Source: Adiantum capillus-veneris (Eukaryota > Streptophyta > Polypodiopsida > Polypodiales > Pteridaceae). From it: a stretch of DNA of 64,000 bases. Of this stretch, positions 10,917 to 20,794 are shown one piece after another. Each line of letters begins with the position of its first letter. Position 1 is the stretch's first letter. A program made the position numbers and the translations under genes. The DNA lies in NCBI GenBank assembly GCA_014529385.2, contig CM043953.1, positions 116,629,049 through 116,693,048 of the forward strand. The letters are read 5' to 3'. The notes under the pieces are model-generated. The model was not told the origin of the DNA and did not search any database. It worked only from the letters and a program-made list of their open reading frames with translations.

Positions 10917-11879
10917 ATGACAGACGAGCCCATAATTGAAGAGCCAAAAACCGATGCTCCTAGTTCAAAAACAAAAAATCAACGAAGCAATTGGAAAGCT
11001 AGAAAGGCTCGTATGAAAGCTAGGAAGGAACAAAAGCAAAACGCTTTAGCGGAGGAGCTGAAGCAAACAAAGGAGAGGTTGGAGCGATTAGAGGATCTAA
11101 CTAGTTTAATCTCACACACTGCGGCAACCATAGAGCCAAAGGAATTAAAGGAACCACAAAGTGCAGGATTGGGAGGATTTGTACTGGCTGACAAGGTAAA
11201 TGCGCTTCTAAAGGCTTATGAAGCTAGAGTCAAAAAGAACCAAACCCAGGAGCAAAGGTGGATGACTTATCCATATGCAGAAATAGAAAAACAGAGGTTG
11301 GAAATGTGCAAAAAGATGATCGAAACAGCTCAATCATTGATGGAAGACCCGCTGGATAAACCTGCAAATTGGCATGAGGCACCAGCTCCAACCCCTATCC
11401 AACCAACTTTAGAGGAACAAGTAGGTCCAACAACAAAATTTTGCAATAAGGATGGCTATGATGTGCTACCCTACTACATGGTAAACATTATACCAGGAGA
11501 AGATGAGACGGTAGAACCACTAGAACAAGAAGCGTTTTATAACTCCTCTAAACATCTCGAAGTAAATGATGATGCAGATAATGAGTGTTCAGACACCTCA
11601 AGTGAGCATGGAAGGGAAACCGAGAATATCAAGTTTTATGATTTTGCTAATCAACACCCTAGACGCCAGGAACACTATAGGAGGAAACGAACAGGAAACA
11701 AAGCGAGAGAGAACCTGATGCCCAGGATAAAAGGTAAAACTCACTATTTGATGCTTGTAAAAGCAGAGGATTGTGTAAAAGATCACATATCAGGAAGATT
11801 CTCAAAAGATCGAAGGGAAAGAATGCGAGAGGAAATAAAATACGAACGAAAAGCTAAAACAGAAACAAAATCACAATAA
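10917..11879 (+). pseudogene. E1 post-nucleocapsid ORF, lacks protease
   Basis: This 320-residue ORF is highly charged, with a Lys/Arg-rich start and a likely coiled coil (about 25-60). It contains TQEQRWMTYPYAEIEKQRLE, which matches E2 at 34500-34600. About residues 165-180 it jumps to TKFCNKDGYDVLPYY, which in E2 lies after the protease block (35990). Some 1.25 kb present in E2 (34689-35957), including the aspartic protease, is therefore missing, and the join keeps the frame open. The tail is acidic then basic. Its function is unknown; it is likely part of the Gag or a gag-pro linker. It ends with TAA before the RT ORF. Confidence 0.75.
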
Positions 11880-12028
11880 TCTCAAAAATAAAAAAAAGAA
11901 ACAACAAAAGACCAAGAGTGGACCAAACTGGAGCGTAAACAGAAATACCAAGAACTGAAACGGTCTTTAAGAGAGATATGGACGACTGAAAAAGATAGTG
12001 ATGGTAAAGGGGAGTCAGAAAAGGGAAC

Positions 12029-13515
12029 ATGAATGTACCATCACACTATCGGAAATTTACTATCCACGACAGAAAAATCATCATGACACCACCAGTCAGG
12101 GAAAGAACCAACCAAGAATCTTACGATGGGCCAGAAAATGCAAAAAGGATAGACCTTGCAGAACCGGGTGAAAAGACTCAGCCGGTCTATATAGCCAACG
12201 ATTTAGAGCCTAAAGAAGAAGAACGGCTAACACAACTTCTCAAGAAGTATAAAGATGTGTTTACATGGTTGTATAAAGACCTCAAGGGAGTTGATCTATC
12301 GATATGCCAACATACAATTCCTTTGAAATCAGATGCAAAACCTAGCAAACAAAGTCCTTATACATATAATGACACATTTGCTAAACGAATCAACGAAGAG
12401 ATTGATAAACTGATGGAAGCTGAGTTCATCTATGAAATCGAACATACAGATTGGGTGTCACCCATTGTGGTAGTTCCCAAAAAGAATGGAAAACTACGAG
12501 TGTGTGTAAACCTCAAAAAGGTGAATGTAGCCACCATAAGGGGTAATTATCCCTTGCCAATCACAGCACATGTACTTGAGCGGGTGGCCGAGAAACGGGC
12601 TTATTCCTTTCTGGATGGGTTTTCAAGATACAACCAACTGGCAATATCAAGGGAGGATCAACACAAAATAGCGTTTGCCACAGAATGGGGGATTTATGCG
12701 TATCGAGTTATGCCGTTTGGCCTAACTAATTCCCCAGCTACCTTCCAAAGGTTAATGACGCACGCATTCAAGGAATACCTAAGAATATTCTTAGAAATTT
12801 ACATGGATGACCTTTGTGTACACTCTCTTCTACGAGAGGAACATATTGACCATTTGCAAAAGGTCTTTGGAAAATGCAGGACATATCGAATATGTCTTAA
12901 CCCAAAAAAGTGTATATTCATGGTTAAGCAAGGCCGCATCTTAGGACACATTGTCTCAAGAAACGGCATAACCACTGACCTAGACAAAGTCAAAGTCATT
13001 GTAGACCTACCCAGGCCTACTAATGCGAAACAAGTGCAATCCTTCATGAGACACTGCGGATATTATCAAAGATTCATATACATGTACGCGGTTATCGCAC
13101 AACCTCTGTATCGTTTGCTAGTCAATTTAGATTGGACCGAGAAGTGTGAAACTTCATTCCAAAAGCTGAAGGAAAACCTGATATCAGCACCTGTACTGAA
13201 GGCACCAGATTGGAAAAAGATATTCCATGTTCACATTGATGCTTCTGCATATGCCATTGGAAGTATTCTGGCTCAACCTGGAGACAGAACAATGGATTTT
13301 CCACTTTGTTATGCGAGCCGACAGCTAAACAGTGCAGAAAAGAACTACACAACCATCGAATGGGAAGGGTTAGGAATGATTTATGCTGTAAAGAAATTTC
13401 GGCATTATTTGCTCGCAAACAAATTTGTGTTCTTCACAGATCATCAAGCTCTTTTGTATCTGGTAAATAAACCATGCAATACAGGGAGAATTGTATGCTG
13501 GTTTATTATATTGCT
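12029..13515 (+). pseudogene. E1 reverse transcriptase and partial RNase H
   Basis: This is a clear Ty3/gypsy RT. In order it has VVPKKNGKLRVCVNL (finger/palm), the FLDGFSRYNQ block, the VMPFGLTNSPATFQRLM block and the catalytic YMDD (in IYMDDLCVHS), then the GHIVSRNGI thumb region. The RNase H domain follows with HVHIDASAYAIGSIL, CYASRQLNSAEKNY and FFTDHQALLYL. Coding similarity stops at about 13515 inside RNase H; the last 40 bases of the open frame, to 13555, belong to repeat R. Connection, integrase and 3' end are gone. The frame differs from that of the preceding ORF, so pol would have needed frameshifting or a separate start. It would copy element RNA into DNA if complete. Confidence 0.93.
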
Positions 13516-13773
13516 AGTTAGTGCATCTTGCTTGAGAATAATTTCCTGGCTATAAATTTTGCCAAAGAGGAATCTAAAATATAAATAAACAAACAAAACA
13601 ACAAATAAATAAATATAAGGAGCAAATTAAATACATCTTCCATTTTTAGTAAAATGTATGAGTTTCCATGTACATAGACCTATGTAACCACCTCATGGTC
13701 CTTAGCTACTGCATACCATTAATAACATCTTTAAAATCAATTTTAGTTCTACCCTACACAAAATTTTCCATGT
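13516..13773 (+). repeat. Dispersed repeat R, copy 1
   Basis: About 258 bp that match the reverse complement of 57172-57415 along their length, with scattered differences. Shared landmarks are GGCTATAAATTTTGCCAAAG, AATACATCTTCCATTTT and CCTTAGCTACTGCATACC. It begins exactly where E1 pol ends. The identity of R is unknown; an LTR, a short non-autonomous element or shared flanking DNA are all possible. Confidence 0.85.
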
Positions 13774-14927
13774 TTGCATTATGTGTGCAACAAAGTTGTT
13801 GAGCTCAATCTTATCTTTTATATATTTATGTTACTATGATTCATGCTCCATGAGATTCATGAATAAAGAGGCAGAAGGCAAATAATTGAGTATTTTCCTT
13901 CTTCCTATTTTTTCATATCATGGAGCATAAATTACCATATTATAAATCTTTGAAAGATAAGAGAGCATGAGCTATGCAATCAAGAGATTGTATGCCATGA
14001 TTAAGAGAGAAAATCGGCATAAAAGAGGGCAAAACTATATCTTCTACATACTTGTTGTGATGGAGATTTTGAAGGCTTTGTTAGTCTCAAAAGGGGGGTA
14101 AAACTTCAAGCCACCACCCCAAAATGCTTTCAAAGCACTCAATTTCCTCGCAAAGAGTCCAGAAGATGATTATTTCTAAAAAAGTGTGGTGGCGCAAAGA
14201 CACAATTTTCAGATTCTCTTTCTCTCTTCATGCATGCACCCCAAATAGAAGTGGTTACTTTTCATTTCTAAGAATAGTAGGTAAAGGAGAGTTTTATTTA
14301 CATTGCTTGTTCTGAATGCTTTTAAGAATAAAACATAAGCAAAATTGATAAATTATCCAAAAGTAGTAATAGTGATAACAAGTCTAATCCTAAAAAGTTA
14401 CCCCAATGCGATTTCCATATCAACATTTTTTACCCTCTGGGATGAGGAGATGCTTTCACTCACCCCCAATTGCTACCCGGTTTTAATTACCACTTTTTGC
14501 CCCCCTACCAAGAAGGCTACCCCTTGCATTGTTGGGCTAGTACAATTTTAGTTAGAAATAGCTATATCAACAATTACATTTACCAATTAGGCAAACTGTT
14601 ACCAACATTTCAATTTGAATTGTGAACCCACCATGATGGTGCAATCATCATGCCAACAACCAAGCAAAAGAAAATGAAATCAAACAATAAAAAGTGGTGG
14701 CCAAGTTGGTGGTCTAGGTACGTGCTAAGTGGCAGTGAATATTTCTTACTCTACAATAAGGAGGCATTTGGTAAGTTGTTGTGGGACAAGAATCAAACCC
14801 ACAATTGCTAAGATGCTTGACAGAAGGAGTTTCCACCTGTGGCACCTCCTTGATGTTAGGATCCATGATTGCTATGGTTTTTCCATGCCATCCTTGGGCC
14901 TTTCATGGCCTTGGCCGTGTGACTTTG

Positions 14928-15049
14928 CAAGTTGTTGGGTGGAAAGAAAAAGTGTTAGAGGAGCTAGGCCTCTACTTGACCCCATGGCTCTACAAGTTGT
15001 TGAGTGGGAAGTAAAAGTCTTAGAGGAGATAGGCCTCTACATGACCCAA
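14928..15049 (+). repeat. 65-bp imperfect tandem duplication
   Basis: Units starting at 14928 and 14993 share CAAGTTGTTG, AAAAGT, TTAGAGGAG and TAGGCCTCTAC. They differ at several positions, so the duplication is old. Confidence 0.9.
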
Positions 15050-15295
15050 GGTAAGCAAGGATTATAATGAGGTAATAATATTTTGGGACTAGATAGAGAG
15101 TGCTTTATAATCAATTGAGAAAAGAGGGGTTTGGGATGGAGGGAGAGAATAGCATGGAATTCTTCAATGAGAAGAGCAACGAGAGAGAGTGGTGGAGGAG
15201 AGTTATGGCCAAGCTTAGGAGATTTATTTGCATGTGTGTTTGTTGATAGAGAACCACTATTCTCCCATATGTGAGAAAAATAGTGATTTGAGCCA

Positions 15296-15297
<2 letters not shown>

Positions 15298-15343
<46 letters not shown>
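15298..15343. repeat. (GA)n microsatellite
   Basis: Uninterrupted GA dinucleotide run. Confidence 0.97.
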
Positions 15344-15345
<2 letters not shown>

Positions 15346-17054
15346 AATGTTGGTTTAGAAATGGTTGGTAATTGGGGAGGAAAAAAGTGGACAATTTCTA
15401 GTCCTCAACAAGAGAGACCATTGAAAATTAAAACTTTCTTTGGTCACCTTGAGTTGATGTAAACCAACCAAATATCTATTTGAAAAGTCTAGCAATCAAG
15501 GCCAGTTACTCTAGAGAAAAGCAAGATAATCAATCTCCCACATGGGGATTTTATATTTGCAAGCTTTTGGAATTGACAAATTGTTTTCAATCTTTTTAAC
15601 ACTCATATTATGCTAACAATATCTTCAAATGTTTCAATTAGAAGATGCTAGCTACAACATTTGGAAGTTTGACATGAAGCATTTCTCTTGTTCTAGTTTA
15701 TTGAAAGATGAATTTCATGAGCAACATATTCCACAGATGGCCATCATTTTACAGATAGAGAGAAAAGGGGTTTTTGCCTATAGAGGTTATTGGTCTTATA
15801 TGCCCTAGTAGTCAAGGGAGAGAAAAAGCAAAAACAATATCCAACTCTCTAGAAGCAGCATGTCCACAACTCGTGTACAAATTAGGGAGGAGGTCGTGTG
15901 ATGTAAGATTTTACTTCTATATTCTTATATGGTGTCTGCCATAAACAAATCTTACACCAAACATGTTGAGATGTCTCAGAGGCATATGAAGCTACACACA
16001 AGGGCTACATGGAAGTGATGTAGTGTTGGCCACTTTTGTCAATTGATTTGTACACTAATTGCCATGCCCTTGGCAAAACACCTAAATCTTTTGGTGTGAC
16101 AAAATTTACTCTTTTGGAATGCACTTCTATCAAGGTGTGCCCAAAGTGGCTAGGATCAATGTTGTGATGTGTTTAGATTGAATGCAGAGAGAGGGCCAAG
16201 ATTCCCTCCAGACCAAAAGTCATAATTGTGTAAAAGCCCCCATGTTAAAAAAAAGGAAAATTTTGTACATTTTTATAACTTGCTCAATAAGATCAACTCA
16301 CAAACTCACGTGGTGTTTAAGTCAATTGCGTAAAAGTACAAATTCACATTTAAATACACTTGAGTTGCCACTAACTTAAAAGAATATGGCAATGACACAT
16401 AGTAATACTATTCAGATTTGTAACAAAAAGATGCCATAGTTTGATCAAAAAAGGATCTTTTAATAGTTTCTTTAGTTTTTTGGGTATTCTAAAAAAGGGA
16501 ATTTTTTTTGGGCCATTTATCTCCAATCTTGGCCAATATAATAAACTAAAACACCAAGTATTGGAGGAGAAGAAAAGTTTAATGTCATAGAAACAATGCC
16601 AAGAGACCTTGAACATCCAAAAAACTCAATTGACAATAACTCTGGGCCAAAAACCATAACTATGAACCTTAGAGAAAATTGTACAACATAAGTCTTGAAC
16701 TCAAAACCTAATACTTCATAGGGAAGTAGGAGTGGGGGGAGTTGGGTGAAGAGCTTTGCCATCTTTAGAGAATCCTAATTTTGCGCTTGAAACATAGAAA
16801 CCCTGCTATAGTTGTACTAGCAGAATGAAAAAGGTAGTGGCTAAGCTATTTTTTAGCAAAGAAAATCACCTCCCTGTTTCTCGACAACATCTCGCCAATG
16901 AGAGAGCGCTATCTCAACTCCCTACTCGCAAAAAAGACCAGATTTCCACTGTGCTACCATTGGGTGCGACTTGGTTCATGCCAAACACCTCCCTTTCCCC
17001 CACTCCCCCCACTCGTACTCTATGCGACTCAGCTCTAGCCAATCTACCACACTA

Positions 17055-17056
<2 letters not shown>

Positions 17057-17092
<36 letters not shown>
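17057..17092. repeat. (GA)n microsatellite
   Basis: Uninterrupted GA dinucleotide run. Confidence 0.97.
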
Positions 17093-17094
<2 letters not shown>

Positions 17095-17674
17095 ATTTTA
17101 GATCTATTCTTGACAATTATTAATGGGAAATGTTGAGGTCAACACTCAAAAAATGAAGAGACAATCGGGCCTCTCTTTACTTGTAGATATCATCAGAGGA
17201 GCTTTCCAAAGTACACCACAATTGAGATACATGTCCACCAAGGTGTTCCCAAGCACAATTTCTTTATCAATAGCCCTTGTCTAACAATATCATTGTGAAT
17301 TCTTTTTCCCATATCAACCTCTTATGTAATGCAACATGCCTGCAAGCGTACATGATTGCATCTGAAGAGGTACCACACAAAGCTAGTAGAGATAGCATCA
17401 TCATTCTATAGGTATTTTGTCTCCTTCTCACCTTGAATGTCCTCATGACTTTCTTCGAGAGTCTCTAAAGCTAATATCATTTGACATTCTAGATTATATC
17501 CACCTTGAATGACCTCATGTTCGTTAGTAGGGGAGTAGAAAGCAAACATGTTGAAGAAGTTTTTGAAAAAAGGGCACTACCCCCTCCCCACCCCCAATCT
17601 AGGCGCCTTGTCTAACCTTATGTTCATCCGTACTGGGGAAAATATGTGTCAAAAAGGGAAAAAATGACTAAAAA

Positions 17675-18310
17675 TGGCCAAATATTTTTGAAAAGAAGGG
17701 GGTTGGAGCCCCCTCATCATCTGCATGCACGTGGATGATGGGGGGGCTCCAACCCTCCTTCATTTTTCAAAATAATTTGTCCATTTTTAAGATTAAAAAA
17801 AAGGGAAGTTGGAGCCTCCTATATTGTCCATCCACATGCGGACGATGGGGGAATTATAACCCTCCTTTTTTTTATCTTAAAAATGGACAAATTGGAAAAA
17901 TTATTTTGAAAAATGAAGGAGGGTTGGAGCCCCCCCATCATCCATGTGCATGCAGATGATGAGGGGGCTCCAGCCCCCTTCTTTTCAAAAATATTTGGCC
18001 ATTTACGATGGGGGAATTATAACCCTCCTTTTTTTTCAATATAATATGCCCAATATGAGAAATTTTATCCATTTCCACGATTTTGAAAAAGAGGGTATGG
18101 AGCCCCCCTGATTGTTTGCACGAGCGCGGATGATGGGGAGGCTCTAGCTACCTTTTTTTTCAAAAATATCTGGCTATTTTTGCTCATTTTTATGATTAAC
18201 CACATAAAACTCTAGTGTACGAATCTGGAAAAAAAGGTGGGGCTTCAGCCCCCTCATCATTCGTGCACACGCGGAAAAAGGGGGGGCTCAACCTCTTTTT
18301 TTTTTTGCCT
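17675..18310. repeat. Array of five G/C-clamped hairpins, nested in an inverted repeat
   Basis: Each unit has the form GGTTGGAGCCCCC, then CATCATC, a loop containing CATGCACG or similar, GATGATG and GGGGGGCTCCAACC. Units lie at about 17701-17755, 17806-17866, 17921-17983, 18093-18158 and 18237-18295; the second, fourth and fifth are degenerate. The first and third also form the arms of a larger inverted repeat (17675-17804 against 17863-18001), which spans from TGGCCAAATATTTTTGAAAA to its complement. The block GATGGGGGAATTATAACCCT occurs twice as a direct repeat (17843, 18007). No ORF or transposase. Foldback or MITE-like DNA is likely. Confidence 0.85.
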
Positions 18311-18750
18311 GCGAAGCCGCATGGGAAGCGTCAATCACCAGCTACACTCCTCTTCTTTGATTTGTAGCATCAATGTCTCTCATATGCTTGCATCTTACAA
18401 GCATGTGTCATTATGCAAGATGCAATCACCTACGCTTGTATCTTACCGGCATGTGGCATTATGCAAGACACTGATCCTAGGTGGAATTTTCTCCTCTTAT
18501 TGGACAAGCTAAATGCTAGCATTACAGATTTCTTGGCCACGATGAATGCTAGGGAGATCTTGGTCTATGTTGGTATGCAAATCCCCTCACTCTTCATCTG
18601 CCACCTTTAGCCCTGCGTTACATCACAACACACGAATATAGGGAGGCTGCATTGACATATTCATGATGATGCCCGTTGATGCAATTTTGACTACCTTCAC
18701 GTCACAACATGTTCTTGCAAGTTACCTACAACACTCCATCGGTTGGCTAG

Positions 18751-18754
<4 letters not shown>

Positions 18755-18841
<87 letters not shown>
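18755..18841. repeat. (CT)n microsatellite
   Basis: CT dinucleotide run of about 87 bp. Confidence 0.97.
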
Positions 18842-18845
<4 letters not shown>

Positions 18846-19084
18846 ATGCACAACGAGGTTTGTTGCTCCCGAATAAGGAATTTGCATCTAGGCCATCTTG
18901 TCTCTCTCATCCTCCTAGCTAGTAGAAAAATTGTTTAACTGAGAGGTCTCTTGTGTACCTTCGTGCTAGCCAGAAATAGAGAGCACATCAATGCCATATG
19001 GCAAGCAAATGGTTGCATTATATATATCCCCTCTCTACCAATTTATTATGATGTGTGTGCACGTGCTCCCTACAAGTGGACTTT

Positions 19085-19086
<2 letters not shown>

Positions 19087-19117
<31 letters not shown>
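19087..19117. repeat. (CT)n microsatellite
   Basis: Short CT dinucleotide run. Confidence 0.95.
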
Positions 19118-19120
<3 letters not shown>

Positions 19121-19451
19121 ACATGAGGGCCCTACATCCGAGCTCATGGCCGTCAACCCTCAAAGATGTTGCGTATTCCACTAATTTCTACATATGTTGT
19201 AATATATATATTTCTCCAACAACAGGAGGCCATGATGTCTTCTTCTCTACAGCTTTGTTCAAGTTGACTATAGAGAATAGACGTCCTTTTCAAATACAAA
19301 ATGGTAGCTAAAAGCATCAAACTAAGTGATACAATTACAAAAACACAAAAATAGAAGCTCACAAATAAAATGCACTCCTCGCAGACTAGGGTGATTTCTC
19401 TCTTCTCTTTTTCAATCTTTTTTTTATAAATGTTTGTTGATATATATTTAT

Positions 19452-19456
19452 GCGCG

Positions 19457-19502
<46 letters not shown>

Positions 19503-19594
19503 TGTACATTTGTGTATTTATGTATACAAAAAGGTACATTTGTGTATTTATGTATACAAAAAGGTATACATGTATATATGTATGTATGCATATA

Positions 19595-19631
<37 letters not shown>
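19452..19631. repeat. CG/CA run, 30-bp tandem duplication, TG run
   Basis: A CG/CA run (19452-19497) is followed by two identical 30-bp units containing ACATTTGTGTATTTATG (starting near 19506 and 19536), then a TG run (about 19599-19631). The CA and TG runs could pair as a long imperfect stem. Confidence 0.92.
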
Positions 19632-19634
<3 letters not shown>

Positions 19635-19813
19635 TGCACATGTCTGTGATGTATCTATAAACCTATAAACCATAATACTCCTATAAACCTCAAAACCATA
19701 GTAAGAGAGAATTACCCCATTACAAGGCAAAAAAACCTACCCCCTAATGTGTATAAGGACGGCGAGAGAGTGTAGGGCTATGCAACAATGATAAATAGAA
19801 TCTTTGGATAACT

Positions 19814-19818
19814 CTCTT
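19814..19818 (+). repeat. E2 target-site duplication, left
   Basis: CTCTT immediately before the 5' LTR equals the 5 bases after the 3' LTR (39750-39754). Confidence 0.93.
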
Positions 19819-20775
19819 TGTTGACCGCTGGGTCAACAACACAACATAACTCAAGTTTCGTACCAAAATCTTATCTTTTGCAAGTTATGAAATGCTGCAG
19901 ATTATGGCTATAAACGTCATTTGTAATGAGTAGTTATTCTAGTTTCAGAAGCCGGGGTGCAATGGCACTTCCAGATTGTAAATACAAAGCCATTTGACCC
20001 TTTCAACCCCATTTTTGGTTAAACCTAAGGTAGCCTTAGTATATAAGGTACCTAGGTCATTTTGTAAAGGAGGCTTTTATCATAATCAAAACTTTAGCGT
20101 TGCCGTCTACTGTGTGTGAGAGAGAAAGAGAGTGAGCGTGAGCTTTATCCTCTCGCTACGCCCGGCTCGCTCAACACATTGGAGATCCGACTGCACCATT
20201 GCTGTAGGCTCGAGGAGAGCTACGCGACAACGCCAAGCATTCCACGCGAGACGAAGCGCACACGCCGATGCATCTACGAGCTATTTGTGGTCGTAAGTGT
20301 ATCAAACGATGTCTGTTTTCTGTGCGCTAGTAGTCTATAGAATCGTGGCGACATAAGCTACGCATAGGTACTCATAAATTTTAATTTCAAGAACTTTCAA
20401 AATTATGCTCTGTCATCCTACGTGTTTTCCACAGATGGGTTTAGAGTGAGGGTTTGAGTGCAGACGCTTAGGGACAGGTGTATCCTAGTGAGGGGATGGT
20501 GTTCCTTAAGTTTCGTACGAATCTGTCATGATTAGGTGAGTAACCTTCCGTATGTGTGTATATGGCTAGGTGGTGTAGTTGAGAGCAGTGAGGTTCTTGA
20601 TTGTGGTTTAGTTGGCCTTCCAGAGTGTTGTATGTGTAGGATGGTCTCAGCTTGACAAGCTAAATAGATTTCCTCCGTGTGCCTATCGTGTCATCTGTGT
20701 CCTCGATTGACATTATGCTGATCTAGGTAGTGTTTGCATGCACTTCATGGGTGTGTGAGTCGTTCCCATCCAACA
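19819..20775 (+). repeat. E2 5' LTR
   Basis: 957 bp, starting TGTTGACCGCTGGGTCAACA and ending CCAACA. It matches 38793-39749 throughout with scattered substitutions. The start forms a short hairpin (GTTGACC, loop GCTG, GGTCAAC). It would hold the promoter and polyadenylation signals; no TATA box was assigned with confidence. Confidence 0.96.
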
Positions 20776-20776
20776 T

Positions 20777-20794
20777 TGGCGCCGTTGCCGAAGA
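20777..20794 (+). promoter_or_regulatory. E2 primer binding site
   Basis: TGGCGCCGTTGCCGAAGA begins one base after the LTR. Its first 14 bases match the common plant tRNA-Asp-type primer site; the last part diverges. Confidence 0.88.

Larger units (their letters stand above)
3880..13515 (+). mobile_element. E1, 3'-truncated Ty3/gypsy LTR retrotransposon
   Basis: The parts in order are a 5' LTR (3880-4803), a tRNA-type primer site (4805), a long leader with palindromes and an inverted-repeat insertion, gag-like ORFs (8354-11879) and RT plus partial RNase H (12029-13515). No integrase, polypurine tract or 3' LTR is present: coding sequence ends abruptly at 13515, where dispersed repeat R begins. 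E1 sits inside the RNase H of fragment G0. Its LTR ends, leader and proteins are homologous to those of E2 (19819-39749), so the two are one family. E1 lacks the protease block that E2 has. Stops and frameshifts show it is dead. Confidence 0.9.
13774..17674. other. Anonymous AT-rich DNA, no gene seen
   Basis: No ORF longer than about 110 codons and none with family motifs. Structured features are a tandem duplication with a 65-bp period (14928 and 14993) and GA microsatellites at 15298-15343 and 17057-17092. Confidence 0.65.
18311..19813. other. Anonymous DNA with microsatellites, no gene seen
   Basis: The long open frames here are translated microsatellites. A degenerate tandem repeat of about 45 bp lies near 18380-18470, with two copies of GCATGTG(T/G)CATTATGCAAGA. 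The segment borders E2, whose target duplication begins at 19814. Confidence 0.7.

Noticed and set aside
13516-13773. 3' LTR of E1
   Set aside because: R has no similarity to the E1 5' LTR (TGTTGACC start, AACA end), and it recurs next to an unrelated copia fragment.
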